Part shown: one piece after another, positions 17,558 to 25,944 of the stretch | Layout of the letters: every line of letters begins with the position of its first letter | How positions within the stretch are numbered: position 1 is the stretch's first letter | Assembly (NCBI RefSeq): GCF_003028855.1 | Contig: NZ_CP028324.1 | Location: 3,348,001 to 3,412,000 of the forward strand | From: Pseudoduganella armeniaca | GTDB taxonomy: Bacteria; Pseudomonadota; Gammaproteobacteria; Burkholderiales; Burkholderiaceae_D | Reading direction: 5' to 3' | DNA length: 64,000 bases | The notes under the pieces: model-generated | Told to the model about the DNA's origin: nothing | What the model saw: the letters and a program-made list of their open reading frames with translations, nothing else | Databases searched by the model: none | Program-made: the position numbers and the translations under genes

Positions 17558-19150
17558 ATGAGCAGCATTTCCCTTCCCGCAGGCATGGAAATCACCGGCG
17601 AGATCGCGCCCGGCTATGAACGTGTGTTGACGCCCGAGGCGCTGGCCCTCGTCGCGAAACTGTCGCGCGAGTTCGAGCCGCGCCGGCAGCAATTGCTGGC
17701 CGCGCGCGTCGAGCGCGCGCGCCGCCTGGACGCCGGCGAGCGGCCTGACTTCCTGGCCGAGACGGCGCACATCCGCGCCGGCGACTGGAAGATCGCGCCG
17801 ATTCCGCCGGCATTGGAATGCCGCCGTGTCGAGATCACCGGTCCGGTCGAGCGCAAGATGGTCATCAACGCGCTCAATTCCGGCGCCGACAGCTACATGA
17901 CCGACTTCGAGGACTCCAACACGCCGAACTGGCGCAACCAGATCGATGGCCAGATCAACATGATGGATGCCGTGCGCAAGACCATCGCGCTGGAACAGAA
18001 CGGCAAGTCCTACAAGCTGAACGAGAAGACGGCCACCCTGGTCGTGCGTCCGCGCGGCTGGCACCTGGACGAGAAGCACGTGCTGGTGGACGGCAAGCGC
18101 GTCTCCGGCGGCATCTTCGACTTCGCCCTGTTCATGTTCCACAACGCCAAGGAGCAGCTGGCGCGCGGCGCCGGCCCGTACTTCTACCTGCCGAAGATGG
18201 AATCGCACCTGGAAGCGCGCCTGTGGAACGACATCTTCGTCATGACGCAGAACGAACTGGGCCTGCCGCAGGGCACCATCAAGGCGACGGTGCTGATCGA
18301 GACGATCCTGGCTGCCTTCGAGATGGACGAGATCCTGTACGAGCTGCGTGAACACAGCTCCGGCCTGAACGCGGGCCGCTGGGACTACATCTTCAGCTGC
18401 ATCAAGAAGTTCAAGGTGGACAAGGAGTTCTGCCTGGCCGACCGTCCCAAGGTGACGATGACGGCACCGTTCATGCGCGCCTACGCGCTGCTGCTGCTGA
18501 AGACCTGCCACAAGCGCGGCGCGCCGGCGATCGGCGGCATGTCGGCCCTGATCCCGATCAAGAACGATCCGGAAAAGAACGAAGTGGCGATGGGCGGCGT
18601 GCGCAACGACAAGGCGCGCGACGCCACCGACGGCTACGACGGCGGCTGGGTCGCCCACCCGGGCCTGGTGGGCCTGGCGATGACCGAATTCAAGAAAGTG
18701 CTGGGCGACGCGCCGAACCAGATCGGCAAGCAGCGTCCGGACGTCGAGGTGACGGCCGCCGACCTGCTGAACTTCCAGCCGGAAGCGCCGATCACGGAAG
18801 CGGGCCTGCGCTACAACATCAACGTCGGCATCCATTACCTGGGCAGCTGGCTGGGTGGCAATGGCTGCGTGCCGATCCACAACCTGATGGAAGACGCGGC
18901 CACGGCCGAAATCAGCCGCTCGCAGGTGTGGCAGTGGATCCGCTCCAGCAAGGGCGTGCTGGAAGACGGCCGCAAGGTCACGGCCGAGATGGTGCGCGCG
19001 ATGATCGCGGAAGAACTGCCGAAAGTGCAGGGCGCCGCGCCGGACGGTTCCAGCCCGAACTACGCCCGCGCCGCCACCATCTTCGAGGAGATGTCGACGT
19101 CCGAGCAGTTCGCCGAGTTCCTGACCCTGCCGCTGTACGAGGAAATCTAA
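17558..19150 (+). CDS. aceB: Malate synthase A
   Basis: 530 residues, the length of malate synthase A. It condenses glyoxylate with acetyl-CoA to give malate in the glyoxylate bypass. Family features include TDFEDSNTPNW near residue 113, VVRPRGWHLDEKH near 160, ETILAAFEMDEILYELREHS near 250 with active-site acids, and GGMSALIPIKNDPEKN near 325. AAGGAG at 17546-17551 sets the ATG at 17558, not the open frame upstream. Isocitrate lyase is not in the window. The divergent LysR gene probably regulates it. Confidence 0.97.
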   Translation: MSSISLPAGMEITGEIAPGYERVLTPEALALVAKLSREFEPRRQQLLAARVERARRLDAGERPDFLAETAHIRAGDWKIAPIPPALECRRVEITGPVERKMVINALNSGADSYMTDFEDSNTPNWRNQIDGQINMMDAVRKTIALEQNGKSYKLNEKTATLVVRPRGWHLDEKHVLVDGKRVSGGIFDFALFMFHNAKEQLARGAGPYFYLPKMESHLEARLWNDIFVMTQNELGLPQGTIKATVLIETILAAFEMDEILYELREHSSGLNAGRWDYIFSCIKKFKVDKEFCLADRPKVTMTAPFMRAYALLLLKTCHKRGAPAIGGMSALIPIKNDPEKNEVAMGGVRNDKARDATDGYDGGWVAHPGLVGLAMTEFKKVLGDAPNQIGKQRPDVEVTAADLLNFQPEAPITEAGLRYNINVGIHYLGSWLGGNGCVPIHNLMEDAATAEISRSQVWQWIRSSKGVLEDGRKVTAEMVRAMIAEELPKVQGAAPDGSSPNYARAATIFEEMSTSEQFAEFLTLPLYEEI

Positions 19151-19166
19151 GGACGCGTGCGCTGGC

Positions 19167-19814
19167 TCAGACGTTGCGCTGGGCCAGCGCCGGCCGCGCC
19201 AGGAACTCCTTCAGCCTGGCCTCGTCGATGCGGTGCCCGCCGATCCGGCGCAGCAACGCGTCGATGCGGTCGGTGCCCCAGAACAGCTCGCTCTGGTAGG
19301 CGAACGTCGGCACGCCGAACACGCCACGGGCAATCGCCGCATCCGTGGCGGCGATCAGCTGCTGCTTGGTCTCCGGCGTGGTCGCGGCGACCTGCAGCGC
19401 CTCGCCGTTCAGGTCGCAGTCCTTCGCCACCTGGCGCAGCACGCCCGCGTCCGAGATGTCCAGTCCTTTTTCCCATGTGGCCTGGGCCAGCGCGAACGCG
19501 AAGCGCTTGCGGCTGGTCGCGGACGGCACGCTGGTCAGCATCCTCAGCGCCAGCAGCGGGTTGAACGGATGGCCGGGCGGACCGCGAAACTCCAGGCCTT
19601 GCGCATCGGCCAGGCGCATCACGTCGCGAAACATCAGTTCGCGCTTGGCCGGCACCTCCGCCGGTCCCTTGATGCCATGCGCCTTCAGCATGCCCGCGAA
19701 CAGCACGGGCTCGATCGCCAAGTGCACGCCCGTCGCTTCGATACGGGCAACCTGCTTCGTGGCCAGCCAGACGAACGGGCTGACCGGGTCGAAATAGAAG
19801 TGGACCGTTTCCAT
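19167..19814 (-). CDS. 2-hydroxychromene-2-carboxylate isomerase family protein (DsbA/GST-kappa fold)
   Basis: 215 residues. The opening FYFDPVSPFVWLA carries the Ser-Pro turn where GSH binds in HCCA isomerases and GST kappa, and GVFGVPTFAYQSELFWGTDR near residue 175 is the cis-proline loop and following helix of the family. Such enzymes isomerise aromatic degradation intermediates with glutathione; here no degradation cluster is nearby, so a general glutathione-linked role is as likely. It lies 13 bases downstream of gloB, also glutathione-dependent, and the two probably form an operon. Confidence 0.88.
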   Translation of the reverse strand: METVHFYFDPVSPFVWLATKQVARIEATGVHLAIEPVLFAGMLKAHGIKGPAEVPAKRELMFRDVMRLADAQGLEFRGPPGHPFNPLLALRMLTSVPSATSRKRFAFALAQATWEKGLDISDAGVLRQVAKDCDLNGEALQVAATTPETKQQLIAATDAAIARGVFGVPTFAYQSELFWGTDRIDALLRRIGGHRIDEARLKEFLARPALAQRNV

Positions 19815-19826
19815 GGTTTCCTCGAA

Positions 19827-20612
19827 TCAGAAAGTATTTTTCCATTGCCGCAGCGCGGTAAACACGGCCAGCGGCGGTGCGTCAAGCGCTACCTTGCCGG
19901 CCTGCGCCAGCGTGCGCGCGATGGCGCGTTCGCGGTAGCGCAGGAACGGATTGGTCGCGCGCTCCAGGCCGATCGTGCTGGGCACGGTAGGTTCGCCGCG
20001 CTCGCGCTTGGCTGTCTCGGCATCGATGCGTTCGTACAGTGCCACATTGTCCGGTTCGACCGCGGCCGCGAAGCGCAGGTTCGACAGCGTGTATTCGTGT
20101 GCGCAGTACACCCGCGTGCCGGGCGGCAGCGCGGCCAGCTTGTCCAGCGAGGCCGCCATCTGTTCCGGCGTGCCCTCGAAGATGCGGCCGCAGCCGCCGG
20201 CAAACAAGGTATCGCCACAGAACAGCATCGGCGTGGCGCCCTGGTGCACGTAAGCGATATGGCCCTTCGTATGGCCGGGCACGTCCAGCACCGTCAGCAT
20301 CAGTTCCAGCCCCGGCACCTGGATGGTATCGCCTTCGGCCAGCGGCTCGGTGACGGCGGCGATGCCGTCCCCGCAGGGGCCGAACACGGGCACGGCGTAA
20401 TGCTGCAATAATTGCGGCACGCCGCCGATGTGGTCAGCATGGTGGTGGGTGAGTAGAATGGCATGCAGGGACAGGCCGTGGCGTTCGAGCGCGGCCAGCA
20501 CCGGACCGGCATCGCCCGGGTCGACAACGGCCGCGTGACGGCCATCATGAATGAGCCACAGATAATTGTCGTTGAATGCCGGAACGGCCAGGACGTGCAG
20601 GGGTGTCGTCAT
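19827..20612 (-). CDS. gloB: Hydroxyacylglutathione hydrolase (glyoxalase II)
   Basis: 261 residues. Metallo-beta-lactamase fold with the dinuclear metal motif LTHHHADHIGG near residue 54, then DVPGHTKGHIAY near 110, FCGDTLFAGGCGR near 130 and YCAHEYTLSNLRFA near 168, plus the C-terminal NPFLRYRE glutathione-binding helix. It hydrolyses S-lactoylglutathione to D-lactate and GSH in methylglyoxal removal. The start at 20612 gives the standard N-terminus (VPAFNDNYLWLI). It is divergent from the methyltransferase gene, 41 bases apart. Confidence 0.96.
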   Translation of the reverse strand: MTTPLHVLAVPAFNDNYLWLIHDGRHAAVVDPGDAGPVLAALERHGLSLHAILLTHHHADHIGGVPQLLQHYAVPVFGPCGDGIAAVTEPLAEGDTIQVPGLELMLTVLDVPGHTKGHIAYVHQGATPMLFCGDTLFAGGCGRIFEGTPEQMAASLDKLAALPPGTRVYCAHEYTLSNLRFAAAVEPDNVALYERIDAETAKRERGEPTVPSTIGLERATNPFLRYRERAIARTLAQAGKVALDAPPLAVFTALRQWKNTF

Positions 20613-20653
20613 CGGTTCAGAGTTGGAACGTACAGGGAACGCACAGGAAACGC

Positions 20654-21451
20654 ATGGATAGCGCAACATCCGAAAAATCCATTATAGCGCTGGACAGCTG
20701 GCTGCAAACGCCGGCTGGCGCGTACGTGCGCGCCTGGGAACAGCAGCTGCTGGACGAGCTGACGGCCGACATCTTCGGCTTCAACGCGCTGCAGATCGGC
20801 ACGCCCCAGATCGACGCGCTGGCGGCCAGCCGCATGCCGCACAAGTGGCTGGCCGAGACGCGCACGCAAGGCGGCCTGGCCCCGGCCGGCCGCGCCGTCG
20901 CGCTGACCTTGGAATCGAGCGAGCTGCCGTTCGCGTCGCAGAGCCTGGACCTGGTGGTGCTGCCGCACGTGCTGGAATTCGCCGCCGAGCCGCACCAGGT
21001 GCTGCGCGAGGTCGAGCGCGTGCTGATTCCTGAAGGCCAGCTGATCATCTGCGGCTTCAATCCGGCCAGCCTGTGGGGCCTGCGCCAGGTGACGGCACGC
21101 GTCACCGGCGCGCACTACCTGCCGGAGGCCGGGGAATTCATTTCTATGCCGCGCATCAAAGACTGGTTAAAATTGCTGAACATGGGCGTCAGCCACAGCC
21201 ATTTCGGCTGTTACGCGCCCGCCTGCCGCACGGAGCCCTGGCTCACCCGCTACGCCTTCATGGACCGCGCGGGCACGCGCTGGTGGCCTTACTTCGGTGC
21301 CGTCTACCTCGTCCAGGCCATCAAGCGGGTCAAGGGCATGCGCCTGATCGGCCCGGCGTGGAGCAAGAAGTCCGCCAAGGCACCGGTCGCGGTACCGGCC
21401 GCCAACAAGCACCGCCAGGCCGACGAGCAGGAAACCATAGCGTCGCAATAA
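20654..21451 (+). CDS. Class I SAM-dependent methyltransferase
   Basis: 265 residues. The core keeps the late methyltransferase motifs: LPFASQSLDLVVLPHVLEFA (about 96-115, post-motif I acidic strand) and LREVERVLIPEGQLIICGFN (about 120-140). The glycine-rich SAM loop is degenerate (ALQIGTPQID near 45). It resembles the methyltransferase found between gloB and rnhA in many Burkholderiales. The substrate is unknown. The ATG at 20654 is divergent from gloB. rnhA starts 14 bases downstream, so the two are likely co-transcribed. Confidence 0.85.
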   Translation: MDSATSEKSIIALDSWLQTPAGAYVRAWEQQLLDELTADIFGFNALQIGTPQIDALAASRMPHKWLAETRTQGGLAPAGRAVALTLESSELPFASQSLDLVVLPHVLEFAAEPHQVLREVERVLIPEGQLIICGFNPASLWGLRQVTARVTGAHYLPEAGEFISMPRIKDWLKLLNMGVSHSHFGCYAPACRTEPWLTRYAFMDRAGTRWWPYFGAVYLVQAIKRVKGMRLIGPAWSKKSAKAPVAVPAANKHRQADEQETIASQ

Positions 21452-21465
21452 GGTCGAAGAAGCAT

Positions 21466-21924
21466 ATGAATAGTGAGCAGTACGTGGACAAGGTGGAGAT
21501 TTTTACGGATGGGGCCTGCAAGGGCAACCCGGGCACGGGCGGCTGGGGCGCGCTGATGGTGGCGGGTGCGGCGGAAAAGGAGCTGTTCGGCGGCGAGCTG
21601 AACACGACCAACAACCGCATGGAGCTGAAGGCGGTGATCGAATCGCTGAACGCGCTGAAGCGTCCCTGCGAAGTGGTGTTGCATACCGACAGCCAGTACG
21701 TGCAGAAGGGCATCAGCGAATGGATCCACGGCTGGAAGGCGCGCGGCTGGCGCACGTCCACCAAGGAGCCAGTCAAGAACGCCGACCTGTGGCAGGCACT
21801 GGACACGGCCCAGGCCGTGCACAAGGTCGACTGGCGCTGGGTGCGCGGCCACAACGGCCATCCCGGCAACGAGCGGGCCGACATGCTGGCCAACCGCGGC
21901 GTCGAAACGGTCCGGCGCAAGTAA
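21466..21924 (+). CDS. rnhA: Ribonuclease HI
   Basis: 152 residues. The catalytic acids are all present: Asp in FTDGACKGNPG (about 12), Glu in RMELKAVI (about 50), Asp in HTDSQYVQKG (about 72) and Asp in GHPGNERADMLA (about 136), along with the RGHNGH histidine. It cleaves the RNA strand of RNA-DNA hybrids, removing R-loops and primers. The order methyltransferase-rnhA-dnaQ is conserved in many betaproteobacteria. Confidence 0.97.
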   Translation: MNSEQYVDKVEIFTDGACKGNPGTGGWGALMVAGAAEKELFGGELNTTNNRMELKAVIESLNALKRPCEVVLHTDSQYVQKGISEWIHGWKARGWRTSTKEPVKNADLWQALDTAQAVHKVDWRWVRGHNGHPGNERADMLANRGVETVRRK

Positions 21925-21978
21925 TCCCGGCGCCGCGTTTGCTATACTGTGCGGCTGTCTTCCTTACTCATCCAATAC

Positions 21979-22680
21979 ATGCGTCAGATCGTCCTCGATA
22001 CGGAAACCACCGGTATCAATCCCAAGCTGGGCAACCGCGTCATTGAAATCGGCTGCGTCGAGCTGGTCGACCGCAAGCTGACGGGCAATAACTTCCACCG
22101 TTACATCAACCCGGAACGTGATTCGGAAGAGGGCGCGCTGGCGGTGCACGGCCTGACGACCGAGTTCCTCAGCGACAAACCGCGCTTCCACGAGATCGTG
22201 GAAGAGCTGCGCGAATACATTCGGGGCGCCGAGGTCATCATCCACAACGCGCCGTTCGACCTGGGCTTCCTGAACCACGAGTTCCGCCTGCTGAACCTGC
22301 CGCCGTTCGACGAGCACATCGGCGGTGTCATCGACACGCTGGTGCAAGCGAAAGAGCTGCGTCCCGGCAAGCGCAACTCGCTGGACGCGCTGTGCGATTT
22401 CTATGGCATCTCGAACGCACACCGCAAGCTACACGGCGCCTTGCTGGATGCGGAGCTGCTGGCCGACGTCTACCTGTCGATGACGCGCGGCCAGAACAGC
22501 CTCGGCATGGACATCGAGGAAGAGACGTCCTCGGGCGCGATCCAGCTGGAGCAGGTGGCCCTGGCCGAGATCCTCGTCGTGCGTGCATCGAGCGACGAGA
22601 CGGCCGCGCACGAGGAATTGTTGAACGGCCTGGACAAGGCTGTGAAGGGAACTTGCATCTGGCGCACGCCGGTTGCCTGA
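21979..22680 (+). CDS. dnaQ: DNA polymerase III epsilon subunit (3'-5' proofreading exonuclease)
   Basis: 233 residues. DEDDh exonuclease motifs are intact: ExoI LDTETTGINP (about 6-15), ExoII HNAPFDLGFLNHE (about 90-102) and ExoIII HGALLDAELLADVY (about 150-163). The C-terminal tail beyond residue 180 would bind the alpha polymerase subunit. The start at 21979 gives the standard MRQIVLDTETTG; an upstream in-frame ATG at 21949 is less likely. It follows rnhA by 54 bases and precedes the tRNA-Val gene. Confidence 0.96.
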   Translation: MRQIVLDTETTGINPKLGNRVIEIGCVELVDRKLTGNNFHRYINPERDSEEGALAVHGLTTEFLSDKPRFHEIVEELREYIRGAEVIIHNAPFDLGFLNHEFRLLNLPPFDEHIGGVIDTLVQAKELRPGKRNSLDALCDFYGISNAHRKLHGALLDAELLADVYLSMTRGQNSLGMDIEEETSSGAIQLEQVALAEILVVRASSDETAAHEELLNGLDKAVKGTCIWRTPVA

Positions 22681-22686
22681 AGGTCC

Positions 22687-22715
22687 TTGACGGCACGCAA
22701 GTGTCCACCTATAAT
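22687..22715 (+). promoter_or_regulatory. Consensus sigma-70 promoter of tRNA-Val
   Basis: TTGACG at 22687-22692, a 17-base spacer and TATAAT at 22710-22715, just upstream of the tRNA. This is close to ideal and starts seven bases after the dnaQ stop codon. Confidence 0.9.
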
Positions 22716-22726
22716 AATGCTTCTTC

Positions 22727-22801
22727 GGGAGGTTAGCTCAGGGGTAGAGCACTGCATTCACACTGCAGGGGTCGCAAGTTCGAAACTTGCACTTCCCACC
22801 A
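22727..22801 (+). tRNA. tRNA-Val (anticodon CAC)
   Basis: 75 bases including an encoded CCA. The acceptor stem GGGAGGT pairs with ACTTCCC (one G-T wobble); D arm GCTC/GAGC; anticodon stem CTGCA/TGCAG with loop TTCACAC, giving anticodon CAC at loop positions 3-5, which reads GUG valine; T arm GCAAG-TTCGAAA-CTTGC. All arms fold. It has its own consensus promoter and a downstream terminator. tRNA 3' ends are common integration sites and accessory DNA follows, but I see no repeat of the tRNA end that would mark an att site. Confidence 0.97.
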
Positions 22802-22818
22802 GAATTCGCCGTACCATC

Positions 22819-22852
22819 AAAGGCTTGCACCGTTCGGTTGCAGGCCTTTTTT
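22819..22852 (+). terminator. Terminator after tRNA-Val
   Basis: Stem AAAGGCTTGCACC and GGTTGCAGGCCTTT around a short loop, with a T tract to 22852. A small internal mismatch is tolerated. Beyond it, 22853-23018 contains no gene I can support. Confidence 0.8.
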
Positions 22853-23018
22853 GTTTTCGGCGGACAGATTGTGACTGGAGCTAGCTTGGCGGCCGGATGC
22901 AACGCTGACCGCTTGCACGTCATCTGATACACAGCAGCCTCCCATCCGATGCCACCAAGCCTCACCGTGACGGTGGTGTAACGATGCAGTGCCGGCTCAC
23001 ACACCGTCGGGCGAAGCG

Positions 23019-23719
23019 TCAATGGACCAAGCCGGCTGGTATCGATAGCGGGCTGGCAGCTTCCGCATTCGCGCTCAGCACATTGGAGATGAACACCTCC
23101 TTCTTCTGTGCCCACGCGGCATTCAGGGCGATGGCCATCGGCAGCCCGATCAGCAGCAACGCGATACTGCGTTTCCGATAGCGGCGGCCGAGCAGATCGC
23201 GCAGGGCAGCCATGGGTAACAAGAGTGCGAATACCAATAGCGTGCGGGGTGTGCGCACGTCAGTTTTTTCCATCTTATCAAGGAACCTCTTTCGGTATTC
23301 GGCTGTGTCCCGGTCCTTCGTGTCACGCGCTTTCTGCGCTTCGATCCAGTTATCTTGAACGCCTCTGCTGAACCTGCGCCATTCCTTTTTATGCTCCGAA
23401 ACCCATGCGGTTTGCGTGTGGCCAAAATATCCGAAGACGCTCGATATCCGAAGACGCTCGCAAGGGGCGGCGCGATTTGCTCTCCCACGACTTTGGCGAA
23501 AAGCGCGGCAGCTATCATGAACAAGAAGCCACTCGTGGCGCCGACCGTAATTTTGACGACGGCCTGGTATCCCTGCGGGACGATGGCCGCATAGCGGTCC
23601 AGAAAGGCGGTCGTCATTTTGATGCCGCCATCGAGGGTTATTTGCAAAGCACTCGATACGAGAATGGTCACCGGTATCGCGCCGATTGCAGCACACGCTA
23701 CGTATCTGTCAATGTCCAC
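23019..23719 (-). pseudogene. Hypothetical membrane protein broken by a 17-bp duplication
   Basis: Two overlapping frames make one protein if one copy of the tandem 17-mer at 23427-23460 is removed: 227 residues starting at a GTG (MDIDRYVACAAIG) and ending PLSIPAGLVH. Four hydrophobic segments are visible (about 6-27, 52-75, 155-175 and 182-200), with a charged middle region rich in Lys, Arg and Glu (EHKKEWRRF, KARDTKDRDTAEYRKRF) that may be a cytoplasmic coiled coil. I do not recognise the family. The gene lies just after the tRNA-Val terminator in an accessory stretch. As written the frame shifts at residue 92. Confidence 0.6.
23427..23460. repeat. 17-bp perfect tandem duplication
   Basis: ATATCCGAAGACGCTCG occurs twice back to back (23427-23443 and 23444-23460). 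Seventeen is not a multiple of three, and the duplication shifts the reading frame of the membrane-protein gene at 23019-23719. Confidence 0.95.
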
Positions 23720-23811
23720 CGATGTGTCCTCTACTAGGTTGACGCTTGAGAAGATCGAGCTCCGTCGCGGGATCGGAACCGTGCCGAGGCCTGCTGCAAT
23801 CCGACGGGTGC

Positions 23812-23946
23812 TCAGCGTCTGGCAGCGCGGGAGGATCGCGTCAGGATGAACTCGACTGGGCGCCCCATGGCGTTTGCGCTGTCAACGCGGAACTGCCCGC
23901 GCACCACAGCAGTAAAGTCCTTGGGCGATTGTTTTGTTCGGCTCAT
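23812..23946 (-). CDS. Possible small protein, 44 residues
   Basis: A short open frame starting MSRTKQSPKDF and ending RSSRAARR, basic, with a purine-rich GGCAGG just before the ATG. It is the only reasonable short frame in 23720-24165, a 446-base stretch that otherwise shows nothing I recognise. The composition is not obviously that of a real protein and there is no family match I can name. It may be a fragment of decayed accessory DNA. Confidence 0.2.
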   Translation of the reverse strand: MSRTKQSPKDFTAVVRGQFRVDSANAMGRPVEFILTRSSRAARR

Positions 23947-24165
23947 GCCTGCCGCGCTGTTGGACCCGAGGCGTTAGCAGGTCATTTCCCGCCCTTCTTA
24001 TTCTGGACCGCAGCGGCGAACAAGTTGTATTGGTTTGTATTGCGTTGGATCGCTGCGACAGGAATATCCCGCGAAAAGCCGGGCCTGGTTACAGACATCG
24101 GCACGTCGCAGGGCGATGCTGCCCGCTGGGGATACGTCTTCGACTGCGCCGCCGCCGCGCAAATC

Positions 24166-24471
24166 TCAGCGCCGCGACCGCACTTCGGTCACTTCGTAAT
24201 GGCGCATCTCCAGGATATGGGGAATATAGCGGCGGATCGCCTCCAGAAAATCACGAAAGCCAGGGCTCTTGCGAAAACCTTCCATGTGACCGGCCACGCT
24301 GTCCCATTCGATGCGCAATACGAACACGTTGGGTTCGTCCACGCAACGGCACATTTGATAACCTCGGCAATGGTCGGACTTGTCCAGCACGTGCGCCGCG
24401 CGGCTGTAGTCAGCAAGGAACGGTTCGGGCAGCGATGCAGGCAGGCTGTAGCGGATATATTCGACGATCAT
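24166..24471 (-). CDS. Antibiotic biosynthesis monooxygenase (ABM) domain protein
   Basis: 101 residues, a single dimeric alpha-beta barrel domain. It begins MIVEYIRYSL and includes LRIEWDSVAGHMEGFRKS and a C-terminal HYEV strand, typical for ABM-family enzymes that act on small aromatics or haem-like substrates, or as stress proteins. The ATG at 24471 overlaps the stop of the HxlR regulator gene (ATGA), so the regulator and enzyme form a coupled pair. The frame is open upstream but the overlap decides the start. Confidence 0.85.
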   Translation of the reverse strand: MIVEYIRYSLPASLPEPFLADYSRAAHVLDKSDHCRGYQMCRCVDEPNVFVLRIEWDSVAGHMEGFRKSPGFRDFLEAIRRYIPHILEMRHYEVTEVRSRR

Positions 24472-24842
24472 GGCGCGTCCTCGTTGTCGGCCCGCTCGTC
24501 GAGCAGGCGCAGGTGAAGGTGCTGGCGTTGCGCGTGGGCGATGCCCCAGTCGTGCAGCAGCCGCAGGGCCGGCAGCAGGCCTTGTGCCACCGCCGTCAGG
24601 TCGTAGCAAACGCCGCGCGGCACTTCGTCATCGAGCGCAATCCGTACGACCAGGCCGTCGGCCTCTAGCTGCCGCAACTGCTCCGTCAACACCTTGCGCG
24701 ATGCTTGCGGCACCTGGCGGTGCAGTTCCGTGAAACGCAGGGCGCCACCCTTGAGCCGGTAGACGATCGCCGGCTTCCATTTGCCGCTGATGCAGTCGAG
24801 CGCGACCTCGATGCTGCAGAAGTAGTTACGGGCGTCTGGCAT
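24468..24842 (-). CDS. HxlR-family transcriptional regulator
   Basis: 124 residues. Winged helix with the family pattern of a Cys near the N-terminus (YFCSIEVALDCISGKWK), LRFTELHRQVPQASRKVLTEQL and YDLTAVAQGLLPAL. HxlR proteins respond to electrophiles or oxidants through cysteines. It is coupled to the downstream ABM-domain gene and may repress this small operon. The 161 bases upstream hold the Fur box and start region of the divergent esterase gene. Confidence 0.92.
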   Translation of the reverse strand: MPDARNYFCSIEVALDCISGKWKPAIVYRLKGGALRFTELHRQVPQASRKVLTEQLRQLEADGLVVRIALDDEVPRGVCYDLTAVAQGLLPALRLLHDWGIAHAQRQHLHLRLLDERADNEDAP

Positions 24843-24970
24843 CGGCTATCCTGGTGTCGACGATGCGTCCCACTATACGAGGGCCGAGGGTGGGGCGCAA
24901 TACGGCACTTTTTTGTAACCGGCCGGGTGGCGCGGCGGGAAGCGTCTGTTTGACCAGCGCCGCTCAGGTA

Positions 24971-24990
24971 GAATGAGAACCATTCTCATC
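24971..24990 (+). promoter_or_regulatory. Fur box
   Basis: GAATGAGAACCATTCTCATC is an inverted repeat (ATGAGAA / TTCTCAT) very close to the Fur consensus of alternating AAT/ATT triplets. It ends 13 bases before the esterase ATG, so Fur-iron would block transcription or translation start. Iron repression of the esterase is inferred. Confidence 0.8.
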
Positions 24991-25003
24991 AACGGGTATT
25001 CAC

Positions 25004-25921
25004 ATGCATTTCTTGTCGAACCCCAAGCGGCGCCGCGTGCTGGCCAGCGGCGCATGGTCGCTCGCGGGCCTCGCGTGCTCGCCAGCGAGCGCCGCCAGCG
25101 ACTGGCAAAGCGCGGCATTGCCGCTGGCGCGCCAGCGCGACATCGTCTCGACGGTCAACGGTCTGCGCTATCGTCTGTTCGTCGGCATACCCGAAGGGGC
25201 GGCGCCCGCGGCCGGCCACCCCGTGCTGTACGCACTGGACGGCAACGCGACGTTTCCCAGCCTTGCGCTGATGGCGCGCTCGATCGCCGCCCGCACGCGC
25301 GTGACCGGCCAAGTGGCGCCGGTGGTGGTCGGCATCGGCTATGTGACGGAACGCGACTACGACCAGGCCCGGACGCGCGACTATACGCCGGCTGGCGGCC
25401 AGGACGCCGGTCCGAACGAGGGCGGGGCCGACCGCTTCCTCGACGTCATCGAACAGGATATCAAACCGCTGGTGCGGGCGCTGGCGCAGGTCGATCCGGC
25501 ACGGCAGGCCTTGTTCGGTCATTCGTACGGCGGTTTGTGCGCGCTGCACGCGCTGTTCACGCGGCCGGCGGCATTTTCGACCTATATCGCCGCCAGCCCG
25601 TCGATCTGGTATGGCGGCCGGATCGTCCTGGCCAGCGCCGGGGCGCTGCGCCAGCGCGTGCGGGCATTGCCGTCGAAGCCCTCCTTGTTACTGACGGCTG
25701 GTGAACTGGAACGCCCGCCGGCCGCACCGGGCGGCGCCGGCAGCACCAATCCGGCTGCGGCGCAGCGGCGCATGGTGGAGGAGGCCAGCGAACTGGCCGA
25801 GCGCCTGCAGGCAACGCCGGACGTGCTGGCGCGCGTGCGCTTCCAGCTGCTGGCCGGCGAAAACCACGGCTCTGCGCTGTTTCCCGCGATGGCGCGTGGA
25901 CTGGAGTTTTTCCTGGCTTGA
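25004..25921 (+). CDS. Secreted alpha/beta esterase, probable ferric-siderophore hydrolase (IroE/Fes-like)
   Basis: 305 residues. Residues 1-31 are a twin-arginine-like or Sec signal (KRRRVLASGAWSLAGLACSPASAA). The mature part is an esterase D/Fes fold: VLYALDGNATFPSLAL near 75, nucleophile elbow GHSYGG near 172 and ENHGSA (catalytic His) near 288. Enzymes of this group cut trilactone siderophores such as enterobactin, releasing iron. The Fur box directly upstream supports an iron role. No siderophore receptor is adjacent, so this is an isolated member of the regulon. Confidence 0.85.
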   Translation: MHFLSNPKRRRVLASGAWSLAGLACSPASAASDWQSAALPLARQRDIVSTVNGLRYRLFVGIPEGAAPAAGHPVLYALDGNATFPSLALMARSIAARTRVTGQVAPVVVGIGYVTERDYDQARTRDYTPAGGQDAGPNEGGADRFLDVIEQDIKPLVRALAQVDPARQALFGHSYGGLCALHALFTRPAAFSTYIAASPSIWYGGRIVLASAGALRQRVRALPSKPSLLLTAGELERPPAAPGGAGSTNPAAAQRRMVEEASELAERLQATPDVLARVRFQLLAGENHGSALFPAMARGLEFFLA

Positions 25922-25944
25922 CGCGTGCCGCCGGCTTGGATCGG

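Noticed and set aside
22727..24165. Genomic island integrated at tRNA-Val
   Set aside because: No integrase and no repeated tRNA 3' end could be found; the accessory look of the region is not enough.
23746..24516. Plus-strand open frame across 23746-24516
   Set aside because: It runs antisense through the ABM and HxlR genes and shows no domain; the minus-strand genes have clear motifs.
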